64,000 nt of DNA, taken from Bacillus sp. EB01. Lineage in GTDB: Bacteria; Bacillota; Bacilli; Bacillales; Cytobacillaceae. Positions 34,480-43,825 of the stretch are shown piece by piece (the first letter of the stretch is position 1; each line of letters starts with the position of its first letter). The notes below the pieces were generated by a model, which had not been told where the DNA came from, made no database searches, and was given only the letters and a program-made list of their open reading frames with translations. Both the position numbers and the translations under genes were made by a program. The DNA lies in the NCBI RefSeq assembly GCF_000613125.1, contig NZ_HG964497.1:4636850-4700849 (forward strand), in the 5' to 3' direction.

Positions 34480-35184
34480 GTGGCGGTCATGTATGAAAAT
34501 ATAGATTCTCTCTATAATTTACTTGTTCATTTTTTTGGCGGTAAGGAACCCCTACAGAAATACAAGGCGGGTACTACGCTTTTTAGCGAAAGGGATTGTG
34601 TCGAAAATATTTATATTATCCAGAAAGGCAGCGTAGCCATCGGAAGAGTGCATTTAAGAGGTAAGGAATTCATCCTCAAAATTCTTAATCAGAAAGAAAT
34701 AGTGGTCGAATACCAAATCTTCAATTCCTCTTCCCACTATCACTTCTCTGCCAAAGCACTTACGGACTGCGAACTGCTTGTCATCAGTCGGGAACAATTT
34801 GAGGAATTCATCAATAACGATCCTTTTGCGATGACTGCCATCGTTTCATGGCTGAGTACGAGGTATCTCAAGGCACAAATGAAATGCCAGGATTTAATCA
34901 TGAATGGCAAAAAAGGCGGCCTTTATTCCATCTTAATCCGGCTTGCCAATTCCTATGGTGTCGACACCGAGGATGGAATCTTAATAGACCTCCCTCTTAC
35001 CCATCAGGAACTCGCCAATTTGACGTATGGTACCAGGGAAGTCATCCAGAGAAGCCTAAAGGAATTAAGAGATATGGATGTCATCAGTTATGATCAGCAG
35101 AAATTTACGATAAAGGACTTAACCTACCTAAGACAGGAAGTTGATTGTCAGAATTGCGGTTTTGAAATTTGCGGCTTGAATTAA
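34480..35184 (+). CDS. fnr: Oxygen-sensing transcription regulator Fnr (Crp/Fnr family)
   Basis: 234 residues. Cyclic-nucleotide-binding-type beta-barrel (residues 22-120), dimer helix, then a winged HTH (LTHQELANLTYGTREVIQRS, 173-192). The C-terminal extension has C223-x2-C226-x4-C231, the pattern that in B. subtilis Fnr binds a [4Fe-4S] cluster together with an Asp; the matching Asp138 (QDLIMNGKKG) is present. So it should activate anaerobic genes when oxygen is low. Two starts are possible: GTG 34480 or ATG 34489, each with its own AAGGAG. Confidence 0.88.
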   Translation: MAVMYENIDSLYNLLVHFFGGKEPLQKYKAGTTLFSERDCVENIYIIQKGSVAIGRVHLRGKEFILKILNQKEIVVEYQIFNSSSHYHFSAKALTDCELLVISREQFEEFINNDPFAMTAIVSWLSTRYLKAQMKCQDLIMNGKKGGLYSILIRLANSYGVDTEDGILIDLPLTHQELANLTYGTREVIQRSLKELRDMDVISYDQQKFTIKDLTYLRQEVDCQNCGFEICGLN

Positions 35185-35228
35185 AACGGAAACCCCAACT
35201 AGAAGAAGGGTGTTCTTTCCTTATATTA

Positions 35229-35272
35229 ATAAAATCCGGCTGGAGTTACCTATACCCTAGCCGGATTTTATA
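35229..35272. terminator. Bidirectional terminator between fnr and yqgC
   Basis: AATAAAATCCGGCT ... AGCCGGATTTTATATT; long A/T-flanked stem serving the convergent genes. Confidence 0.85.
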
Positions 35273-35277
35273 TTATT

Positions 35278-35760
35278 TCAAAACACCATAATAAGAAAAT
35301 AGATAACCATCGCAGCCTGAATGATGGTTTTTGCCACAGCTCCACTAATGAAACCAACAACAGAACCAAAGCCTATTTTTGCACTTTCAGTCAGCCCTTT
35401 TCTGTGAACAATCAATTCTGCTGCAACAGCCCCAATGAAGGGACCGATAAGTATTCCAAGGAATGGGATGACAAACGGCCCAACCAGCAGACCAATCGTA
35501 CTGCCCCACACAGCTGCTTTTGAACCCCCATACTTTTTGATTCCTATAATATTGGCTGCATAATCCGCACCAAACAAGAGTAAAGTGAACATGCCTTGGA
35601 CAACCCAGAAGAACCAATTAAAAGGTTCAAAAGAAATAAAAAAGCCGTATGCTAGAAATCCAGCGAAGATAAATAAAACACTTGGAATAACTGGAAATAC
35701 AATTCCAACAAAAGCAACAATAAATAACAAAATGACAATGCCCCAAACTACTGTTTCCAT
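35278..35760 (-). CDS. yqgC: DUF456 membrane protein (YqgC)
   Basis: 160 residues with four or five hydrophobic segments separated by glycine-rich loops (GLLVGPFVIPFLGILIGPFI, AKIGFGSVVGFISGAVAKTI). This is the DUF456 pattern; function unknown. Follows sodA/fnr as in B. subtilis yqgC. Confidence 0.88.
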   Translation of the reverse strand: METVVWGIVILLFIVAFVGIVFPVIPSVLFIFAGFLAYGFFISFEPFNWFFWVVQGMFTLLLFGADYAANIIGIKKYGGSKAAVWGSTIGLLVGPFVIPFLGILIGPFIGAVAAELIVHRKGLTESAKIGFGSVVGFISGAVAKTIIQAAMVIYFLIMVF

Positions 35761-35937
35761 ACAATTATCTCCTTTAAAAGCATAATTCCAAACTCAGAAA
35801 ACGTTTATTCCTAATTCTTAAATACCCTTAAACATATTTGTTAATCTGCCACGTTTTTGCTTTTGATTTCAAACACTTGTACTGCGAATCCGGAAGGGAT
35901 AAAATGAAAGGGTTGAAACTTTTTAGGGAGTGTAATA

Positions 35938-36714
35938 ATGAACGTTTTTAAACAACTATACAGAAGTATCTATTCACCCAAGGATATAGCTTCATTCCGT
36001 TTGCAAGGAATTGGCAAAACGATTTTATATGTTTTCCTGCTAACATTGATCTCCATTTTGCCAACCTTTTACTTTTTTAATAATGCCATAACAAGCGGTA
36101 TTGAAACAGCAAAGCAAATCGCCAGTGAGGAACTTCCTGATTTTACGATTAAAAACGGTACTCTTGAGGCCGAAACTGATAAGCCAATTACTGTAGAGAG
36201 AGACGGATTTTCAATCACACTTGATCCGACAGGTTCCGTGGACGGAGATGAGCTTGCCGAAAACGGCAATGCTTTCGGTTTTCTAAAAAATGAATTCGCC
36301 CTATCAGCAGGCGGGAGAACACAATCCTACCCATATACCATGCTTGAAGGCAGTGAGATTGCAAAAAAGGATTTCCTGGATTTCTTCAATTCCATGAATG
36401 GTGTTAAAGGCGTGATTATGCCAATAGTCTTTGCATTTATCCTGCTCCTATCTTCTGCCATGAAATTTATTGAAATAACAGTCCTTGCAGGTATCGGTAT
36501 TATGTTCAGCAACATTATGAGGAGGCAGCTTGTATTCGGTCAATTGTGGAGAATGGCTGCTTATAGTGTAACACTTTCCACGATATTCTTTACAATAATG
36601 GAAGCTCTTCAAACTGTTGTTCCAAATGGTATTATGATCAACTGGTTTGTTTCCGCCATTGTTTTGTATCTAGCGATTAATGAAACGCCTGGCCCAAATA
36701 AGGAGCCTGCTTAA
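35938..36714 (+). CDS. yqgB: DUF1189 membrane protein (YqgB)
   Basis: 258 residues: TM near residue 35 (ILYVFLLTLISILPTFYFFN), a 120-residue extracytoplasmic domain, then four C-terminal TM segments. The start (NVFKQLYRSIYSPKDIASFR) is the usual DUF1189 N-terminus. ATG at 35938 with AGGGAG upstream. Function unknown; related proteins (MalA) affect maltodextrin use. Confidence 0.88.
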   Translation: MNVFKQLYRSIYSPKDIASFRLQGIGKTILYVFLLTLISILPTFYFFNNAITSGIETAKQIASEELPDFTIKNGTLEAETDKPITVERDGFSITLDPTGSVDGDELAENGNAFGFLKNEFALSAGGRTQSYPYTMLEGSEIAKKDFLDFFNSMNGVKGVIMPIVFAFILLLSSAMKFIEITVLAGIGIMFSNIMRRQLVFGQLWRMAAYSVTLSTIFFTIMEALQTVVPNGIMINWFVSAIVLYLAINETPGPNKEPA

Positions 36715-36721
36715 TGGATGG

Positions 36722-36755
36722 CCGTCCTGTGAACTTCACAGGGCGGCTTTATTAC
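36722..36755 (+). terminator. Terminator after yqgB
   Basis: GCCGTCCTGTGA / TCACAGGGCGGC stem with a 3-nt loop, then TTTATT. Confidence 0.85.
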
Positions 36756-36848
36756 CTGTTAGGACGGCGCACTTTCAAATAATTGTTGGTTCTACCTATG
36801 GTCTCTTCAGCATAAGTATGATACAAATTGCCGGAGGAGGCCTGTCCA

Positions 36849-37169
36849 ATGAAAAAATTCATAGCCTTCGTTTTCTCCCTTGCCCTATTCATTTCTGTAT
36901 ATGTCGATTTAACAAGGGGCACCCTTCCAGCTGCTGTAACAGTCCCAATTCAGGTACATGAAGAGACAAGTTCCCCTTCCCAGCCTTACTTCAAAGCAAC
37001 AGTAAAACCAGGCCAAACACTGCTATCAATTGTTGAGGAATTCAAGGCTGGAGATACAGGGGTTCCTGTCAGCAAACTTATTTCTGATTTCGAAACCTTG
37101 AACCCCGGAACCTCACCAGAAACCATGCAGGTTGGCAAAACATATCTCTTCCCTAGTTATTCCAACTAA
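36849..37169 (+). CDS. yqfZ: LysM-domain protein (YqfZ)
   Basis: 106 residues from the ATG at 36849, 8 nt after GGAGGAGG. N-terminal signal anchor (KFIAFVFSLALFISVYVDL) and a C-terminal LysM-like unit (ATVKPGQTLLSIVEEF ... ISDFETLNPGTSPETMQVGK, TYLFP). Probably binds peptidoglycan outside the membrane. Next to ispG as in B. subtilis. Confidence 0.85.
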   Translation: MKKFIAFVFSLALFISVYVDLTRGTLPAAVTVPIQVHEETSSPSQPYFKATVKPGQTLLSIVEEFKAGDTGVPVSKLISDFETLNPGTSPETMQVGKTYLFPSYSN

Positions 37170-37288
37170 GGAAGCAAAACCTCTCAGCGGTCCCTCCATC
37201 TTGTAAGATTGTCTGGGTACTGATAAAATAGTTTAGTACTGCTTTTAGCATATATATATAAAATAGTACCCAAAGGAGCGGACCTTAC

Positions 37289-38398
37289 GTGAATGAACTT
37301 ATACATCGTACAAAAACCCGCCCGGTCCGAGTCGGCAACCTGACCATTGGCGGCAATAACGAAATAATCATACAAAGTATGACTACGACCAAGACCCATG
37401 ACGTTGAAGCAACAGTCGCTGAAATCAAAAGACTTGAGGACGCTGGCTGTCAAATCGTCCGGGTTGCCTGCCCTGATATGCGGGCTGCCGAGGCAATTCC
37501 TGAGATAAAGAAAAGAATCAACATCCCGCTTGTCGTTGATATCCATTTTGATTACAAACTTGCCTTAAAAGCAATTGAAGGCGGTGCCGACAAAATCAGG
37601 ATCAACCCAGGTAATATAGGCAGACGCGAAAAAGTCGAGGCCGTTGTCAAAGCCGCGAAAGAAAAAGGGATTCCAATCAGGATAGGCGTTAATGCTGGTT
37701 CCCTTGAGAAAAAAATCCTTGATAAATATGGTTATCCTACTGCGGACGGAATGGTCGAAAGCGCCCTTCATCATATTAAGATTCTAGAGGATCTGGATTT
37801 CCATGATATTATCGTTTCCATGAAAGCATCGGATGTCAACCTTGCTATCGAAGCATATGAGAAAGCTGCCCGGGCTTTTGATTATCCGCTTCACCTTGGC
37901 ATTACAGAATCCGGGACCCTGTTCTCTGGTACTGTAAAAAGTTCTGCCGGCCTTGGTGTCCTTCTCAATATGGGCATAGGCAATACAATGAGGATTTCAT
38001 TAAGCGCAGATCCTGTCCAGGAGATTAAAGTTGCACGCGAGCTATTAAAGGTATTTGGTTTATCAAACAACTCGGCGACCTTAATAGCCTGCCCAACCTG
38101 TGGACGTATTGAAATCGATCTAATCAGTATCGCTAATGAAGTTGAAGAATATATTTCAAATATTAAAGCTCCTATCAAAGTTTCTGTTCTTGGCTGTGCA
38201 GTAAACGGTCCTGGTGAGGCACGCGAAGCCGATATCGGTATCGCTGGAGCAAGAGGCGAAGGCCTCCTGTTCAGGAAAGGGGAAATTGTTCGGAAAGTCC
38301 CTGAAGAAACAATGGTTGAGGAATTAAAGAAAGAAATTGACGCCATTGCAGCGGAATATTTTGAAAAGAAAGCCCTTGAAGAACAAGGTGTAAAATAA
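37289..38398 (+). CDS. ispG: (E)-4-hydroxy-3-methylbut-2-enyl-diphosphate synthase (IspG/GcpE)
   Basis: Penultimate MEP-pathway enzyme, converting MEcPP to HMBPP with a [4Fe-4S] cluster. The cluster motifs [11 protein letters not shown] and [15 protein letters not shown] are near residues 270-320, and the N-terminal TIM barrel has [20 protein letters not shown]. 369 residues. GTG at 37289 follows AAAGGAG. Confidence 0.95.
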   Translation: MNELIHRTKTRPVRVGNLTIGGNNEIIIQSMTTTKTHDVEATVAEIKRLEDAGCQIVRVACPDMRAAEAIPEIKKRINIPLVVDIHFDYKLALKAIEGGADKIRINPGNIGRREKVEAVVKAAKEKGIPIRIGVNAGSLEKKILDKYGYPTADGMVESALHHIKILEDLDFHDIIVSMKASDVNLAIEAYEKAARAFDYPLHLGITESGTLFSGTVKSSAGLGVLLNMGIGNTMRISLSADPVQEIKVARELLKVFGLSNNSATLIACPTCGRIEIDLISIANEVEEYISNIKAPIKVSVLGCAVNGPGEAREADIGIAGARGEGLLFRKGEIVRKVPEETMVEELKKEIDAIAAEYFEKKALEEQGVK

Positions 38399-38402
38399 AA
38401 TT

Positions 38403-38436
38403 AAAAGAGGCTGGCGCACATGCCAGCCTCTTTTCT
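38403..38436 (+). terminator. Terminator after ispG
   Basis: AAAAGAGGCTGGC-GCACAT-GCCAGCCTCTTTT. Confidence 0.92.
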
Positions 38437-38457
38437 TTGCTCCTGTGACTGAAAGTA

Positions 38458-39192
38458 TCAGAAAAATGGTGTTATGAACATCCCGATAATAAGTGAAACC
38501 GCGCCAATGCCAATTGCCCATCCGCCTAGCTTTGATTGCCCTTTGCGCATCGCAAGAAAACCGAGTACTATCCCCACTGCTCCAAGCAAAACTGGCAAAA
38601 CGAACAGCGACAAAATTGCTAATCCCAATGCAGCAAACCCAAGCATTGAGGTTCCTGCGTTTTCACCGGCATTATTTTGCTGACCGCGAGATTCGTTCCT
38701 CGTATGCTTTACAGGAACAGGTGCAGCAAGCTCACTGGCAGTTTCCTCTCTGACATTTTGTCCAGATGAAACAGTTGAGCCAGTGCCTGTACGCAGGTCT
38801 GATGAACCATATCCTGAGTACCCCGAGTTAGTCGAGTTGGTACCTGTATTCATGTCAGAAGAACTGGTACCTGATGACTCCGAGTAAGTTGAGCCGGTGC
38901 CTGCTTGCATGTCAGAAGAACCGGTGCGCGAGGACTCCGAGTAAGTTGAGCCGGTGCCTGCATTCATGTCAGTAGAACCTGTGCCTGTGGTCATACCAGT
39001 TAAACCAGTACCTGCCGTCTCCGGGTATGTGGAACCAGTCCCGGTGCCCGCCTGCAGGTTTGATGATCCTTGCGGTGAAGGCAGTAGAAAGGGCTCCGAG
39101 GAAGTTTCCTCTTTGTAGTTTGAATTGTTTCGGGACTGGCTGCTGCTTCCTTGCTGATGCAGATTGTTGTTTCTATTGGATTGATCTGCCAC
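38458..39192 (-). CDS. Low-complexity repeat protein with C-terminal membrane domain (YqfX-like)
   Basis: 244 residues. The N-terminal half is Ser/Thr/Gly repeats of about 19 residues (units such as GTGSTYSESSRTGSSDMQA). The C-terminal part is a two- to three-TM domain of DUF4190 type (LGFAALGLAILSLFVLPVLL, GFLAMRKGQSKLGGWAIGIG, SLIIGMFITPFF). The place beside ispG suggests B. subtilis yqfX, but the repeat extension is not something I recognise from it. The repeats also show at DNA level as about 57-bp units. Confidence 0.75.
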   Translation of the reverse strand: MADQSNRNNNLHQQGSSSQSRNNSNYKEETSSEPFLLPSPQGSSNLQAGTGTGSTYPETAGTGLTGMTTGTGSTDMNAGTGSTYSESSRTGSSDMQAGTGSTYSESSGTSSSDMNTGTNSTNSGYSGYGSSDLRTGTGSTVSSGQNVREETASELAAPVPVKHTRNESRGQQNNAGENAGTSMLGFAALGLAILSLFVLPVLLGAVGIVLGFLAMRKGQSKLGGWAIGIGAVSLIIGMFITPFF

Positions 39193-39336
39193 CTGAATCC
39201 CTCGCTTTCAAAAGTAGGAGCCTTCTTATTGTTTACGGCTATACGATTTTTACTATGTCAATCTTTGTATGGAGTACCTCACAAAGGTTTTTGGTAAAAT
39301 GAACATGGATTCTCACAAATAGAAGGAGATTGCGTT

Positions 39337-39906
39337 ATGAAAAGATTAGGGATTGATATTGACGGAACAGTTACCTGCCCATCGAGCATTTTGCCATATA
39401 TGAATAGGGATTTTAACATTCAAGTTACTTTGGATGATGTAAAAGAATATGACCTTCTTCATCTTGTGGATGTGTCGCGGGAAGAATTTACCCAATGGTT
39501 TAAAGGGGCAGAACCAGAAATTTACGCCGGGTCCCCCATGGCAGAAGGGGCAAAAGAAGTACTTTCAAAATGGAAAGAGCAGTATGAATTGTATTTCATT
39601 AGTGCGCGGGCATCCCACTTACTAAACGTTACGCAAGACTGGTTTACCTTAAATGAACTGGAATATCACCATATCGAACTGATTGGGACTCATAATAAAA
39701 TTGAAACGGCAAAAAAATATAAAGTCGATTTGTTTCTTGAGGATAAACATGATAATGCAGTTGCAATTCACGAAGAGTGCGGGATTCCGGTAATTCTTTT
39801 TGATACCCCGTATAATCGGGATCCAATTCCTGAAGGAGTAATCAGGGTATTAACCTGGCAGGAGGCAGATAGCTGGATTAGGAACTGGAATAAATCAAAA
39901 ATCTAA
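39337..39906 (+). CDS. yqfW: HAD-family 5'-nucleotidase (YqfW)
   Basis: 189 residues. Catalytic DIDGTV (residues 6-11), motif II region YFISARASH, and DLFLEDKHDNAVAI carrying the metal-binding Asp. Fits the NT5C/YqfW type 5'(3')-deoxyribonucleotidase group; the substrate is not certain. ATG at 39337 with AGAAGGAG upstream. Confidence 0.85.
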   Translation: MKRLGIDIDGTVTCPSSILPYMNRDFNIQVTLDDVKEYDLLHLVDVSREEFTQWFKGAEPEIYAGSPMAEGAKEVLSKWKEQYELYFISARASHLLNVTQDWFTLNELEYHHIELIGTHNKIETAKKYKVDLFLEDKHDNAVAIHEECGIPVILFDTPYNRDPIPEGVIRVLTWQEADSWIRNWNKSKI

Positions 39907-39922
39907 AAAGTTACTTAAAGGG

Positions 39923-39949
39923 AAAAAACAGCCATGTGGCTGTTTTTTC
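39923..39949. terminator. Bidirectional terminator between yqfW and zur
   Basis: AAAAAACAGCCA-TG-TGGCTGTTTTTT, symmetrical between convergent genes. Confidence 0.9.
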
Positions 39950-40360
39950 TTACACGCATTCGGGGCAGCGCCCATATATCTCAAACTTATGGCCTGAAAC
40001 ATCGTATCCCTTTAAATCTTCACTCAATCCACTCATTGGGCATGTCCCTAATTCTTTTGTTTTTCCACAATCAAGGCAAATAAAATGATGGTGATGGGAA
40101 TGCCTTGAACATGTAAAGCGAAAATGTTTTTCTCCGGAAAGCTCTGTTGATTCAAGAATATCCAGTTCGACAAACAAGGACAAGTTTCTATAAATGGTAT
40201 CAAAGCTGAGGCCAGGATAGTTTTGTTTCAAAGCATCCAGTACATCCTTGGCAGTTAAATATTTGTCACTGTCCGAAAATAAATGGAGCATGTCCTCACG
40301 TTTTCCAGTATGCTTATAACCTTTTTCCTTCAGATAATCAAGGGCCTCATGTACGTTCAT
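39950..40360 (-). CDS. zur: Zinc uptake regulator, Fur family
   Basis: 136 residues. Winged HTH in the N-half ([30 protein letters not shown]). The metal sites are [13 protein letters not shown] with the second Cys pair CPECV at the end: the structural zinc of Fur proteins. Linkage to znuB and znuC (14-nt overlap with znuB) identifies it as Zur, the zinc-responsive repressor. Confidence 0.92.
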   Translation of the reverse strand: MNVHEALDYLKEKGYKHTGKREDMLHLFSDSDKYLTAKDVLDALKQNYPGLSFDTIYRNLSLFVELDILESTELSGEKHFRFTCSRHSHHHHFICLDCGKTKELGTCPMSGLSEDLKGYDVSGHKFEIYGRCPECV

Positions 40361-41219
40361 TCCTATACCCCTTTCGGCCGGCTTGCAAATTAAAACCGAA
40401 TTTCTTATAAAGTATGGCGAATAAAAGAATCAATATAGCCAGCACAACTATAGTACCGCCTGGAGCCAAGTCAAGATAGTAAGCGGCAAACAATCCGCCA
40501 ATAACAGAAAGCTCACCAAATACTATTGAAAGGTATATGGACTGTTTAAATCCTTTTGCAATCCTCATACTTGCCGCTACTGGGAGGGTCATCAGGGATG
40601 ACACGAGCAATACCCCGACAATCCGCATTGAAGCGGCTATTACTAAAGCTACCATGACAATAAAGATAAAATGAATCGCTTTGGCTGGTATTCCTGATGC
40701 CTTTGCATAGTCCTCATCAAACGAAAGAAGGAAAAGCTCTTTATAAAGAAGGATGATCGCCAAAACAACAATGACAGCGATAAATCCAATAATGAATACG
40801 TCTGTTCTACTTACAGCAGTGACACTACCGAAAAGATAACCAAACAAGTCTGCATTGAAACCATCTGCTAATGAAATAAAAATAACTCCGAGGCCAATAC
40901 CACCCGAGAGGATAATCGGAATCGCCAGCTCTTGATAATGCTTATATACCGCTCTCAGTTTTTCAATGAACAGCGCTCCCCCTACTGAAAACGCCATTCC
41001 CATATAGAGCGGGTTAATAGCACCCGCAAGACCAAGCTTTTTTTCGAGCAGCAGGCTCGCGGCAATACCCGAAAGAGTTACATGGCTTAATGCATCCGAT
41101 ATGAGCGATAGCCGCCTTACAACAATAAAAACCCCGAGTAACGGAGCAATAAAACCTATCAGGGCACCTGAAATAAATGCATTTTGTAGAAATTCATATT
41201 GAAATATGCTGCTAATCAT
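40347..41219 (-). CDS. znuB: Zinc ABC transporter permease
   Basis: 290 residues with about eight TM segments of the ABC-3 family. N-terminus [20 protein letters not shown], central [12 protein letters not shown], and [20 protein letters not shown]. Start overlaps the znuC stop (ATGA). No znuA binding-protein gene lies in the window, so it is supplied from elsewhere. Confidence 0.92.
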   Translation of the reverse strand: MISSIFQYEFLQNAFISGALIGFIAPLLGVFIVVRRLSLISDALSHVTLSGIAASLLLEKKLGLAGAINPLYMGMAFSVGGALFIEKLRAVYKHYQELAIPIILSGGIGLGVIFISLADGFNADLFGYLFGSVTAVSRTDVFIIGFIAVIVVLAIILLYKELFLLSFDEDYAKASGIPAKAIHFIFIVMVALVIAASMRIVGVLLVSSLMTLPVAASMRIAKGFKQSIYLSIVFGELSVIGGLFAAYYLDLAPGGTIVVLAILILLFAILYKKFGFNLQAGRKGYRNERT

Positions 41220-41992
41220 TTTCCATCCTCCCCATGATGATGATGGCTTAGATGGTGGACATCATACCCATACAATTCTGATAATCCATTCTGGGCCATA
41301 TTTTCGAATTCCGAAGCTCGGCCGTGGAAGTGAAGATGTTTATTCAAACAAGCAACATGAGTTACAGCCTGAGAGACGGTCCCTATATCGTGGGTAACAA
41401 GCAGGAGCGTAATGCCGGCCTTTTTATTAAGGCTTTCAAGCATTGAATAGAAAATTCCTTCCTGCTTTTGGTCGACCCCTACCGTTGGTTCATCAAGGAT
41501 TAGCAGCTCTGGTTCGCTTACCAGGGCGCGGGCGATAAAAACCCTTTGCTGCTGCCCCCCTGATAGCTCGCCTATGTTTTTTCCGGCAAATCCGGCCATT
41601 CCAACAGATTCGAGCGCCTCCCTAACCTTCTCTTTTTCTGTTGCCTTCATAAAACGGAACAAACCAATTTTTCGTGTAAGCCCGCTAGAAACAACTTCCT
41701 GAACAGTAGCAGGAAAGCCAGTATTAAAAGAATTTGCTTTTTGGGAAACATAGCCTATCTTCTCCCAACCGTTGAATATGCCAATCGGCTGACCAAAAAG
41801 TTTAATTTCCCCAGTTTGTGTTTTTAACAGCCCGAGAATCAGCTTAAGCAAAGTCGACTTCCCGGATCCATTTGGACCAACGATACCGAGGAACGCTCCT
41901 TTAGGAACGGAAAGATTGATATCTTCAAGGACTTTTTCTCTTTCATATTGAAAAGATAGTCCAGTAATTTCAACTGCAGGCACATTTGCCAT
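41216..41992 (-). CDS. znuC: Zinc ABC transporter ATP-binding protein
   Basis: 258 residues. Walker A GPNGSGKSTLLKL (near 38), [15 protein letters not shown], Walker B LLILDEPTVGVD. The C-terminus is His-rich ([16 protein letters not shown]), a usual sign of zinc handling. First gene of the znuC-znuB-zur operon. Confidence 0.93.
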   Translation of the reverse strand: MANVPAVEITGLSFQYEREKVLEDINLSVPKGAFLGIVGPNGSGKSTLLKLILGLLKTQTGEIKLFGQPIGIFNGWEKIGYVSQKANSFNTGFPATVQEVVSSGLTRKIGLFRFMKATEKEKVREALESVGMAGFAGKNIGELSGGQQQRVFIARALVSEPELLILDEPTVGVDQKQEGIFYSMLESLNKKAGITLLLVTHDIGTVSQAVTHVACLNKHLHFHGRASEFENMAQNGLSELYGYDVHHLSHHHHGEDGK

Positions 41993-42013
41993 ATTAATTC
42001 ACCTATCATTTAT

Positions 42014-42078
42014 GAATCATTTTAAGAATGATTCCGATTTACGTTTTGTAGTATACCCCAGCGCTAACAGATTGTAAA
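42014..42078 (-). promoter_or_regulatory. znuC promoter with Zur-type half operator
   Basis: On the minus strand -35 TTTACA and -10 TATACT are 17 bp apart. Just downstream are AAATCGGAAT (matches the Zur box half AAATCGTAAT at 9 of 10) and an 8-bp inverted repeat GAATCATT / AATGATTC. The second consensus half of the Zur box is poorly conserved. Confidence 0.7.
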
Positions 42079-42166
42079 GTTATTCTCCTTTATAGCTGTT
42101 GATTTAACAATTATTTGGCACTGTTTCGGAAAGTTGCTCATACAGTAAGAGAGGGGAGTGATGAGA

Positions 42167-42421
42167 ATGAAACTGTTCGAAAACATTATAAACCATAAAA
42201 TAAATACGATTACCGACAGAGAATTATTAAACTATGCCAATCAGTTCGGTATTTCGATTAATCAAAAACAGGCAGACCTAATTGCCAAATACTTACGGGG
42301 CAGGCAGATTAATATTTTTAACAGCGCCGAGCGGACTACAATTATTAAGGAAATCGCCAGGATCGCTGGGCCTGACACAGCGAGAGAAGTAAACAAGTTG
42401 TTTCTGCAATTTACAAAATAA
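42167..42421 (+). CDS. yqfT: DUF2624 protein (YqfT)
   Basis: 84 residues, all-helical, no membrane segment: NHKINTITDRELLNYANQFG, then ISINQKQADLIAKYLRGRQI. Start is the ATG at 42167, 8 nt after GGGGAG; two in-frame starts just upstream sit too close to that site. Same position as B. subtilis yqfT, next to nfo (yqfS). Function unknown. Confidence 0.85.
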   Translation: MKLFENIINHKINTITDRELLNYANQFGISINQKQADLIAKYLRGRQINIFNSAERTTIIKEIARIAGPDTAREVNKLFLQFTK

Positions 42422-42428
42422 TGACGTA

Positions 42429-42465
42429 AAAAAGCCTCCTTGAAGTGTCCAAGGAGGCTCTTTTC
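42429..42465 (+). terminator. Terminator after yqfT
   Basis: AAAAAGCCTCCTTG / CAAGGAGGCTCTTTT stem with a 7-nt loop. Confidence 0.9.
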
Positions 42466-42489
42466 GTTTAGGAAAGTATAAATTTCCCG

Positions 42490-42893
42490 ACTATGGATAA
42501 CTTTTTTATGAGCGTGGCTTCGTCCAGCTCCACAAGGAAAGCTTCCCCGAATAGCATCGCACGAAATTACGCGATAGCGTGATGAGGAGCGCCTACGCGT
42601 GCGCAAACTTCAGGCCTCCTCCCTACGATAAGTCATGCACGAATGCGCTATCGCTCTCCGTGATTCCTTTACCCCACCTTAAAGGTCAGTAGGCCTCCTA
42701 AGTCGGCAACTGTCCCTAAAGGTCCGATTCATTCACCTAACCATCAGCAAAAAGCGCTGATGGAAGGTTCATTTTATCTCAGTCGAAGTCCCTCCATTTT
42801 GTACGGCGATGACCACTAAGGAAAGCTCCGTAGAATAATCATCGCAGGGACAGGCGTTCTTTGCCTGTCACGAAGGCGCTTGCGCTTTTGTTC
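42490..42893 (-). repeat. Dispersed intergenic repeat, copy C (inverted, longest)
   Basis: On the minus strand it starts GAACAAAAGCGCAAGCGCC directly after the nfo stop. It shares the blocks CTTCGACTGAGATAAA, GGAATCACGGAGAGCGATAG, GACTTATCGTAGGGAGGAGG and ends TGGACGAAGCC. An additional inner stretch of about 120 nt is present relative to copy A. Confidence 0.88.
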
Positions 42894-43787
42894 CTATGCC
42901 AGGCTAACTTCAACTTTAAGGCTTGGGTCAAAGATTTTGTTGCGCAACATTTCAATTTCATGCTTATAAGGCGGCTTTTGATTTTTCTTATCTTCCCCGA
43001 CATACGGAGTTTCGAGGATTTTAGGAACCGACATAAGCTGTGGATGGTGGACAATATAGCTGATTGCATCAAAGCCGATATGGCCAAAGCCTATATTTTC
43101 ATGGCGGTCTTTCCTCATGCCGACAGCATTTTTGCTATCATTGATATGAAGCACCTTCAGCCTGTCAATTCCGACAATTTTATCAAACTCATCTAGGACT
43201 CCATCAAAATCATGAACAATATCATATCCGGCATCATGAGTATGGCAAGTATCAAAGCACACAGAAATTCGGTCGCTGTAATTCACGCCGTCGATGATCA
43301 TCGCCAACTCCTCAAAATTCTTCCCGCATTCCGAGCCCTTCCCTGCCATTGTTTCCAATGCTACTTGAACGTTTTCTTTTCCAGTCAAAACCTCATTCAG
43401 GCCTTCAACTATCTTTTTTATTCCAGCTTCCGTCCCGGCTCCAACATGGGCTCCAGGATGAAGAACAATCTGCCTGGCACCAATTGCTTCAGTTCTATCT
43501 AGTTCAGAACGAAGGAAGTTCACCCCAAGTTCGAATGTTGCAGGATTTGTTGTATTCCCAATATTAATAATGTAGGGAGCGTGAACAATGATTTCATCGA
43601 TTCCATGCTCCGCCATATGCCGTCTGCCTGCCTCGATGTTCAGGTCCTCGATTTTCTTTCTTCTGGTATTTTGAGGTGCACCTGTATAAATCATGAAAGT
43701 ATTGGAGCCATAGGAGACAGCTTCCTTGCTCGCGGCAAGCAGCATCTCCTTGCCACTCATTGATACGTGAGAACCAATTTTCAACAT
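42894..43787 (-). CDS. nfo: Deoxyribonuclease IV (AP endonuclease)
   Basis: 297 residues from the ATG at 43787 (AAGGAGAAGGGGAAG upstream). Zinc TIM-barrel family: [43 protein letters not shown] and [20 protein letters not shown] carry the His/Glu/Asp ligands. Cleaves DNA at abasic sites in base excision repair. Confidence 0.96.
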   Translation of the reverse strand: MLKIGSHVSMSGKEMLLAASKEAVSYGSNTFMIYTGAPQNTRRKKIEDLNIEAGRRHMAEHGIDEIIVHAPYIINIGNTTNPATFELGVNFLRSELDRTEAIGARQIVLHPGAHVGAGTEAGIKKIVEGLNEVLTGKENVQVALETMAGKGSECGKNFEELAMIIDGVNYSDRISVCFDTCHTHDAGYDIVHDFDGVLDEFDKIVGIDRLKVLHINDSKNAVGMRKDRHENIGFGHIGFDAISYIVHHPQLMSVPKILETPYVGEDKKNQKPPYKHEIEMLRNKIFDPSLKVEVSLA

Positions 43788-43825
43788 CTTCCCCTTCTCC
43801 TTCTTGCGGCAGTACAAACCAGCCG

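Larger units (their letters stand above)
42422..42893. other. Intergenic region: terminator and repeat copy C
   Basis: Contains the yqfT terminator and then copy C of the dispersed repeat up to the nfo stop codon. No gene. Confidence 0.75.
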
